From contig JAOAQX010000023.1 in assembly GCA_025210805.1 (NCBI GenBank), positions 269,221 to 333,220 on the forward strand: a stretch of DNA of 64,000 bases. Reading direction: 5' to 3'. The notes under the pieces are model-generated. The model ran no database searches. It was not told the origin of the DNA and saw only the letters and a program-made list of their open reading frames with translations. A program made the position numbers and the translations under genes. Origin of the DNA: Flavobacteriales bacterium (GTDB lineage: Bacteria; Bacteroidota; Bacteroidia; Flavobacteriales; CAJXXR01). How positions within the stretch are numbered: position 1 is the stretch's first letter; each line of letters opens with the position of its first letter. Below are positions 58,526-64,000 of this stretch, in pieces.

Positions 58526-58831
58526 ATGAAAAGCTTATTTACATTCATACTGGAGTTTCGAGGAGGAACATATACTACTCAGGTAGAATCAATTAATCTA
58601 CACGATTCAATAGATAAATGGACTGTGAAAATCAAAGAGGAACAAGAACAAATTTATCAAATTGGAACAAAAACGATTGAAGAAATTAAGGAACAGATTG
58701 ATTCCAAGGAATCAGACAAGCAACCTGTTCTTTTGAATGGATTGAAAAACGTTTGGTATTTTACAATTAGCACAAAACAAGGTTTTGGAAATGTACACAT
58801 AATTAAAACAGAAAAACACAGAGCTCAATAA
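58526..58831 (+). CDS. Hypothetical small protein (accessory island)
   Basis: 101 residues, soluble, compact alpha/beta: SLFTFILEFRGGTYTTQVES, NLHDSIDKWTVKIKEE, then a charged helix and KNVWYFTISTKQGFGNVHII. I recognise no family; the fold suggestion is of a small beta-alpha protein. It begins about 24 bp after an AACT...AGTT junction that resembles the one at 25673-25690. Confidence 0.55.
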   Translation: MKSLFTFILEFRGGTYTTQVESINLHDSIDKWTVKIKEEQEQIYQIGTKTIEEIKEQIDSKESDKQPVLLNGLKNVWYFTISTKQGFGNVHIIKTEKHRAQ

Positions 58832-59080
58832 CCAAACCCGCAAATCACTCACAAAACAAGCTTTAAATCAACAACCTATGCGAAAAATTGGGATTAGCAA
58901 ACAAACAACCACTGGTAAAATTTCAAAAAAGCAATCTCAAGATAATTTGTATTCGAGATTTTTACTAATTTTACGCAAGCCCATAAAGTAAAAAAGAACT
59001 TCCTTTTTTAAATATAAGGGCAATCCTAAAAGCCCAAAAAAGCTTTTTTGAGATGTTTTACTAAATTTTAAAATTGAATT

Positions 59081-59614
59081 ATGCCTGTAAAAATGCCTTT
59101 CAACCTTCATAAATGGATCGAAGAAAATAGAGATTTACTAAAACCACCAGTGGGAAACAAAAACTTATACCACGAAGCTGGGGATTTTATTGTGATGATT
59201 GTTGGCGGTCCAAATGCCCGAAAAGATTATCATTTCAATGAAAGTGAAGAACTATTTTATCAGATAGAAGGAAATATTTGTGTAAAAATCCAAGAAGATG
59301 GAGAAGCAAAAGAAGTGCATTTGGGTCCTGGAGACATGTTTTTACTTCCCGGAAATGTTCCCCACTCACCGGGGAGATCTGAAGGATCGGTAGGTTTGGT
59401 AGTAGAAAAAGTGCGTAAAAACCCCGAAAAAGATGGTCTTATGTGGTTCTGTGATCACTGTAATCACAAACTTTTTGAAGAGTATTTTTACTTAACCAAT
59501 ATTGAGAAGGATTTCTTCCCTGTTTTTAGAAAATTTTATAATTCAGAGGAGCTACGAACTTGTGAAAAATGTGGAACAGTAATGGATTCTGATCCAAAAT
59601 TCACAGATGTTTAA
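59081..59614 (+). CDS. nbaC: 3-hydroxyanthranilate 3,4-dioxygenase
   Basis: 177 residues, the bacterial length. The cupin fold has Fe(II) ligands His51, Glu57 and His95 exactly as in the characterised bacterial enzyme, with conserved Arg47 (ARKDYHF). The C-terminal rubredoxin-like metal site is CDHC (124-127) and CEKC (161-164). It opens the ring of 3-hydroxyanthranilate, a step in the kynurenine route to NAD or in tryptophan breakdown. Other kynurenine genes are not in this window. Synonym haaO. Confidence 0.95.
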   Translation: MPVKMPFNLHKWIEENRDLLKPPVGNKNLYHEAGDFIVMIVGGPNARKDYHFNESEELFYQIEGNICVKIQEDGEAKEVHLGPGDMFLLPGNVPHSPGRSEGSVGLVVEKVRKNPEKDGLMWFCDHCNHKLFEEYFYLTNIEKDFFPVFRKFYNSEELRTCEKCGTVMDSDPKFTDV

Positions 59615-59616
59615 AT

Positions 59617-59650
59617 AAAAAAAGCCTCATAAATATGAGGCTTTTTTATT
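59617..59650. terminator. Bidirectional terminator
   Basis: The stem aaagcctcat / atgaggcttt is flanked by A-rich sequence and a T-run. It serves the convergent dioxygenase and SDR genes. Confidence 0.85.
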
Positions 59651-60443
59651 ATTTATAGGATTTTTCTATTTGCTTTAGTGCAAAAGTATCAGTCATAAAA
59701 CGACGAACAAAAACCAAAAAATTGGCATTTCCGCCAATATAGTAGGCAGGTTTAGTCTTTTTGGCCTCTACTATTTTCACCATCTTTTCTACAAAATATT
59801 CAACAGGTGTGGCATTTGCCATCTTCATTTTTACTCGTTCACGAATTTTGTTTGCTGCTTGGTAAAAATCTGAGCCTTCTTTCCCAAAAAATGTTGGAGT
59901 TATACTGGTTTTGATATCATTGGGATGCACCACCACCATATCTATTCCCACAGTTTTCATTTCATGACGAAGCGCTTGAGTCATTCCATCAACCGCAAAT
60001 TTTGTAGCACAATAAGATGAATAATAAGGAAGTGGAAATTTTCCTGTTAAAGAACCTACATTTATCACCCGAGCTTTGGGTTTTTGCTTTAAAAAGGGCA
60101 ACAATTCTTGAGTTAGTTGTAAAATCCCAAAAACATTAATTTGAAAAAGTTCCTCATACTTTTCTATCGGAGTTTCCTCTAAGCTTCCTATTTGAGACTG
60201 GCCAGCATTATTGATCAAAATAGAAACATCAGATAAATCAATCCTATTTTTTAAAGTAGAAATACTTTCAGGTTTTGATAAATCTAAATCTACATAATGT
60301 ACCCCATCAAGGCTTTTATCTAAATTTTGAACATTTCTTCCTGTTCCAATCACTTGATAGCCTTTTTTGACTAATTCTTCTGCCAAACAAGCACCTATAC
60401 CTCTGGTAGCTCCTGTGATAAAAACTGTTTCTTGATGATTCAT
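59649..60443 (-). CDS. Short-chain dehydrogenase/reductase (SDR)
   Basis: 264 residues. It has TGATRGIG (10-17), NNAG in ILINNAGQSQIG, the catalytic Ser in INVGSLTG and YSSYCATK with YxxxK. The C-terminal extension with ANFLVFVRRFMTDTFALKQIEKSYK is typical of the SDR subgroup often annotated as ketoacyl-reductase-like or YqjQ-like. The substrate is unknown. Confidence 0.85.
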   Translation of the reverse strand: MNHQETVFITGATRGIGACLAEELVKKGYQVIGTGRNVQNLDKSLDGVHYVDLDLSKPESISTLKNRIDLSDVSILINNAGQSQIGSLEETPIEKYEELFQINVFGILQLTQELLPFLKQKPKARVINVGSLTGKFPLPYYSSYCATKFAVDGMTQALRHEMKTVGIDMVVVHPNDIKTSITPTFFGKEGSDFYQAANKIRERVKMKMANATPVEYFVEKMVKIVEAKKTKPAYYIGGNANFLVFVRRFMTDTFALKQIEKSYK

Positions 60444-60523
60444 TTTGTCATTTTTTTAAGGAAAGTCAAAAATACATTATTTGCACTATTCTACTGCCAA
60501 AAGTGAGACAATTTGATGCACTA

Positions 60524-62809
60524 TCAATTTGAATTTTTGGCAATAATTTCCAATACTAATTCTTTGGTAAGTTGTTGTCCATTGGCTAAGGCCCTTATTT
60601 TGTCAAACTCAAAACTAAAATCGCAGCCCTGTTTCCATTGGCTACAGCCATAAGCTGTTTTTCCTTTTAAAAGAGTTCCTTTATGGCATTTAGGACAGGT
60701 ATTTTCTTTGGTAGCTTGGTTTTCTTTTGGGAAAAATTGGAGTTTTTTATACTCATCTAAAACCACTTTTCCATCTACTTTTTCTGTTCCTTGCTTAAAA
60801 CCTTTTAGTAAAGTTGTTTCATTTTTATCCAGCAGTCTAATCCATTGATTTTCTGAAACTTTTTTACCCATAAACTCAAATGGAATCACAAATTTACAGC
60901 CGTTCTTCCATTGGTTACAACCATAACCAGATTTTCCTTTGATCATTTTACCGTTTTCGCAAGCAGGACAGGATTTCCCAATCAATACTTTGGCATTTTG
61001 TTTTTTAGCTTTCTTAGCATCATTCATCCTTTGAGAAAGTCTGGCAGAATGAGAAGACATCCTTACCTCAAAAACTAAATCATCAACCATTTTTTTCATA
61101 TTCTTGATAAAAGTTCCCGCGCTAAAACTACCTGCCTCTATCTCTCTCAGTTGTTTTTCCCATTTACCTGTAAGTTCGGGAGAAAGTAACAGGTCGTTCT
61201 CTATCAAACTAATGAGCTCCACTCCCATTTGAGTAGGCAAAATTTGTTTTTTGTTTCTTTTGATATATTGTCTTCTAAAAAGTGTCTCTATTATCCCTGC
61301 ACGTGTAGAAGGACGCCCTATTCCATTCTCTTTCATAGCATCTCTGAGTTCCTCGTCTTCTATGTTTTTCCCTGCCATTTCCATAGATCTTAAGAGTGTA
61401 GCTTCTGTAAATTGTTTTGGAGGATTTGTTTTCTTTTCTAATAAAGAAGGAAAATGATTTCCAGACTCCCCTACTACAAAGGCAGGCATAATTTGCTCCT
61501 TATCTTTATTCGTGCTTTTTTTCTTTTCTGAAGTATATACCACACGCCATCCCATATCGGTAATCACCTTTCCTGTTGCTTTAAACTTATGTTTATTTAC
61601 TTGAGCTTTCACCAGCGTATTTGCTACTAGACAATCAGGATAAAAATTGGCAATGAAACGTTTACAAATTACCTCATAAACTTGATGCTCTAATGGCTGA
61701 AGATGTGTTTGCTCCCCTGTGGGAATAATGGCATGGTGATCGGTGATTTTTTTATCATCAAATACTTTTTTGCTTTTTCTAATTTTTTTACCTAAAAGCG
61801 GGCTAATCAAATCTCTATAATCCAATAAGTTTTTTAGAATTCCCTCTATTTTAGGGTACATATCATTGGGAAGATAAGTGGTATCTACTCTAGGATAAGT
61901 AACTACTTTTTTCTCATAGAGACTCTGGATGAGTTTCAATGTTTGATCAGCCGAAAAGCCATATTTTTTATTACATTCTACTTGTAAACTTGTTAAATCA
62001 AACAGTCTTGGCGGAAGTTCTTTTCCGTTTTTTTTATCTGCCGAAAGAATGGACAGCGGATGTAATTTTATTTCTGAAGCGATCTTTTCTGCTTCCTCTT
62101 TTATGGTGAATTTTCCTTTTTCGGAATAAAATGTGGTTTCACGATACTGCGTCTGAATTTCCCAAAAAGGTTTTGAAATAAAATTCTCTATTTCCAAAAA
62201 ACGGTTGACAATCATAGCCAGTGTGGGTGTTTGTACACGTCCTATGGATAATACTTGACGGTCTCTACCGTATTTAAGTGTGTATAAACGGGTTGCATTA
62301 ATCCCTAAAAGCCAATCGCCAATGGCTCTAGAACTTCCTGCATAGTATAGATTATCAAAAGACTCAGCGTCTTGAAGATTTTTAAAACCTTCTTTAATGG
62401 CTTCATTCGTCAAGGAAGAAATCCAAAGTCTTCTTACTTTCCCTTCAAAACCTGCTTGTTTAAGCACCCATCTTTGAATCAGTTCACCTTCTTGCCCAGC
62501 ATCGCCACAATTAATAACTTCGGTGGCGTTTTCGCAAAGTTTTTTGATGATTCCAAATTGTTTTTGAACCCCTTGATCATTAATAACCTTGGTTTCAAAT
62601 TTCTTAGGAAGCATAGGAAGGGAATTTAAATCCCAACGTTTCCAATGCGGGAAGTATTCATTAGGTTCATACAATCCACAAAAATGCCCAAAGGTCCAAG
62701 TAATTTGATAGCCATTACCTTGGATGTAACCATCATATTTTTCTTGGGCTCCAAGTACTTTAGCCAATTCTCTTGCAACACTGGGTTTTTCTGCAATACA
62801 AACCTTCAT
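60524..62809 (-). CDS. topB: DNA topoisomerase III (type IA)
   Basis: 761 residues. It has the N-terminal Toprim domain (MKVCIAEKPSVARELAKVLG, Asp103 in CGDAGQEGEL), the active-site Tyr305 in VVTYPRVDTTYLP and the IGRPSTRAGIIETL region. The C-terminal part has two zinc-finger-like repeats, CPACENGKMIKGKSGYGC and CPKCHKGTLLKGKTAYGC. Topo III decatenates and relaxes negatively supercoiled DNA through single-strand passage. Plasmid/ICE-borne copies exist, but nothing nearby shows this one is mobile. Confidence 0.95.
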   Translation of the reverse strand: MKVCIAEKPSVARELAKVLGAQEKYDGYIQGNGYQITWTFGHFCGLYEPNEYFPHWKRWDLNSLPMLPKKFETKVINDQGVQKQFGIIKKLCENATEVINCGDAGQEGELIQRWVLKQAGFEGKVRRLWISSLTNEAIKEGFKNLQDAESFDNLYYAGSSRAIGDWLLGINATRLYTLKYGRDRQVLSIGRVQTPTLAMIVNRFLEIENFISKPFWEIQTQYRETTFYSEKGKFTIKEEAEKIASEIKLHPLSILSADKKNGKELPPRLFDLTSLQVECNKKYGFSADQTLKLIQSLYEKKVVTYPRVDTTYLPNDMYPKIEGILKNLLDYRDLISPLLGKKIRKSKKVFDDKKITDHHAIIPTGEQTHLQPLEHQVYEVICKRFIANFYPDCLVANTLVKAQVNKHKFKATGKVITDMGWRVVYTSEKKKSTNKDKEQIMPAFVVGESGNHFPSLLEKKTNPPKQFTEATLLRSMEMAGKNIEDEELRDAMKENGIGRPSTRAGIIETLFRRQYIKRNKKQILPTQMGVELISLIENDLLLSPELTGKWEKQLREIEAGSFSAGTFIKNMKKMVDDLVFEVRMSSHSARLSQRMNDAKKAKKQNAKVLIGKSCPACENGKMIKGKSGYGCNQWKNGCKFVIPFEFMGKKVSENQWIRLLDKNETTLLKGFKQGTEKVDGKVVLDEYKKLQFFPKENQATKENTCPKCHKGTLLKGKTAYGCSQWKQGCDFSFEFDKIRALANGQQLTKELVLEIIAKNSN

Positions 62810-62858
62810 AAATCTTCAATTTTGAAACTAAATTTAGCTCAAAATTAAGATTCCTATT

Positions 62859-63425
62859 TTATTCTTGTATCAATTTTTCTATCAACTGATGAATTTCTTC
62901 ACTGTTCCACTTGGCAGCTCCTGTTTTTTCTATCAAAATTTCTCCTTTTTTATTGATTAAATAAGTGGTAGGCAAGCTATTTGAATTTAATGCATTGGGC
63001 GTTTGAGTGATTGCCTGAAAAGTGGCTAATTCATATTTTTTTTCTTCTAATTTTTTCTGTACGATCCCTTTTTCTTCATTAGAAACAAAATAAAAATCTA
63101 TTTGACCCTTATATTTCTGATACAAATCGTGCAACTCTGGTAATTCTGCCATACACGGAGGACACCAAGTTGCCCAAAAATTCACTAAAACCACTTTTCC
63201 TTTTGAATCTTCAAAACTCACTTGCTTTCCTTCTTCGTTTACAAGAATCCATTGATAAGATTTAAGTGTTTTTTGATCTTCTTTATCAAGAATACTTGGC
63301 GTAAAGCTTAAAAGTCTGGAGGTCCATTTTTTCACATGAAACCCAAGGGGTGTAAAAAAAATTAAAGCCATTATTCCAATAAAAATTAGATTGCTTTTCC
63401 AACTGCTTTTTTTTGTTTTTTCCAT
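62859..63425 (-). CDS. TlpA-like thiol:disulfide oxidoreductase, membrane-anchored
   Basis: 188 residues. One N-terminal transmembrane helix (SNLIFIGIMALIFFTPLGF) is followed by a thioredoxin fold with active site WATWCPPCMAELP and cis-Pro loop SLPTTYLI. Such proteins act in the periplasm on apocytochromes or other cysteines. It stands alone, 49 bp upstream of topB on the same strand. Confidence 0.85.
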   Translation of the reverse strand: MEKTKKSSWKSNLIFIGIMALIFFTPLGFHVKKWTSRLLSFTPSILDKEDQKTLKSYQWILVNEEGKQVSFEDSKGKVVLVNFWATWCPPCMAELPELHDLYQKYKGQIDFYFVSNEEKGIVQKKLEEKKYELATFQAITQTPNALNSNSLPTTYLINKKGEILIEKTGAAKWNSEEIHQLIEKLIQE

Positions 63426-64000
63426 AAAGCAAAGGTATTTTTATTATCCGTTCGAGATGGTGTTTGGAATTACATTGCTTTTTATTCTATACGATTTCTA
63501 ATCTCATTTAGCCCTTTTAGAAGGCAGAGAACGGGGTTCTCGATACAATTTCTTTTTCCGCTGCTCTCCAAAGAAATCACTCGAACTGACAGAGATATAA
63601 AAATTGTACACCTTTGTCAGTTCGAGGTTTTTGATGAAATGCAATGGAATCAAAAATTTTATCGAGAATGCGTATAGTTGTCAAAGTTCTCGATACAATT
63701 TCTTTTCCGCTGTTCTTCAAAGAAATTACTCGAACTGACATACTCGATACAATTTCTTTTCCGTTTCTCTTCAAAGAAATCACTCGAATTGACAGAGATA
63801 TAAAAAATGTACACCTTGTCAGTTCAAGTGGTTTTTGATGAAATGCAATGGAATCAAAAATTGTACACCTTTGTCAGTTCGAGTGGTTTTTGATGGAATG
63901 CAATGGAATCGAAAATTTTATCGAGAATGCGTATGGTTGTCAAAGTTCTCGATACAATTTCTTTTCCGCTGCTCTCCAAAGAAATCACTCGAACTGACAG
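63426..64000. other. Repeat-rich intergenic region reaching the window end
   Basis: No credible gene. From about 63537 it consists of partial and complete copies of a ctcgatacaatttc...gaactgac repeat, listed separately. Confidence 0.75.
63537..64000. repeat. Cluster of dispersed inverted-repeat units
   Basis: The motif ctcgatacaatttctttt starts at 63539 (one extra T), 63689, 63743 and 63948. Two units (63537-63688 and 63743-63947) are long and carry agatataaaaa, tgtacacctttgtcagttcg, aatgcaatggaatc and atcgagaatgcgta blocks; one (63689-63742) is truncated and the last is cut by the window. Blocks cactcgaactgac and gtcagttcgagtg are inverted copies, as are parts of ctcgat/atcgag, so the units fold into hairpins. 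Confidence 0.9.

Noticed and set aside
60524..62809. topB as sign of an integrative conjugative element
   Set aside because: No relaxase, tra genes, integrase or att repeats nearby; chromosomal topB is common in this phylum.
63577..63838. Short open frames in the terminal repeat cluster
   Set aside because: They simply translate the repeated DNA units (ILDTISFPLFFKEITR-like repeats) and change with unit truncation.
63537..64000. CRISPR array
   Set aside because: Repeat starts are irregularly spaced (150, 54 and 205 bp), units are long and internally inverted, and the sequence between starts is itself repetitive.

Overview
The window is about 64 kb of low-GC chromosome from a member of the Bacteroidota, most likely Flavobacteriales. 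The evidence is secreted proteins with type IX secretion (T9SS) C-terminal sorting domains, a short 287-residue housekeeping sigma factor, the compact archaeal-type prolyl-tRNA synthetase, TAnnTTTG-like promoter boxes and near-absence of Shine-Dalgarno sequences. I cannot name the genus. I saw no rRNA, tRNA or CRISPR array.

Layout. 1-2.1 kb: end of a surface-glycan locus (truncated pseB, a DUF115-like protein) and a small lipoprotein. 2.2-11.4 kb: a leftward housekeeping block (yebC, ettA, a TPR protein, gyrA) followed by uncharacterised envelope genes. 11.4-14.6 kb: rhomboid-family protein, beta-barrel, and a surface protein with a 95-residue tandem repeat. 14.7-20.5 kb, leftward: dps, dnaB, an O-antigen-ligase-like protein, a T9SS cargo, pyrB-pyrR. 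20.5-24.9 kb, rightward: prmC, mpl, alkC-like, rpoD. 25.0-26.9 kb: small accessory ORFs and debris. 26.9-32.9 kb, leftward: a TPP-riboswitch-controlled thiamine operon (thiS, thiC, tenI-like, thiD, thiE, thiG) followed at once by a nucleoid-associated protein gene; thiH and thiF are absent here. 33.2-35.9 kb: TPR histidine kinase plus LytTR regulator. 36.4-41.6 kb: three secreted proteins, two of them with T9SS tails. 41.8-47.5 kb: fatty-acid desaturase, DUF2795 protein, kbl, FadL-family porin, a secreted Arg/Ser-rich protein. 47.7-52.4 kb, rightward: translation cluster proS, thrS, infC, rpmI, rplT. 52.4-59.0 kb: accessory island. 59.1-63.4 kb: 3-hydroxyanthranilate dioxygenase, SDR, topB, TlpA-like. 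63.5-64 kb: repeat cluster running off the end.

The most interesting part is the 52.4-59.0 kb island. All its intact genes point the same way. Two of its units begin and end with unit-specific 9-bp inverted repeats, and each is followed by the same 65-bp double-hairpin repeat. One junction (about 56140-56192) has the architecture of an integron attC site, and a decayed tyrosine-recombinase fragment sits next to it. I read this as an integrase-less, cassette-like array. Its largest cargo is a UvrD-like helicase translationally coupled to a DUF2290-like protein, a plausible but unproven defence module. Other observations worth checking are an ATA start codon for infC, 23-bp direct repeats bracketing two T9SS genes at the 3' end of the desaturase gene, and a hairpin repeat whose two copies show a compensatory base change.
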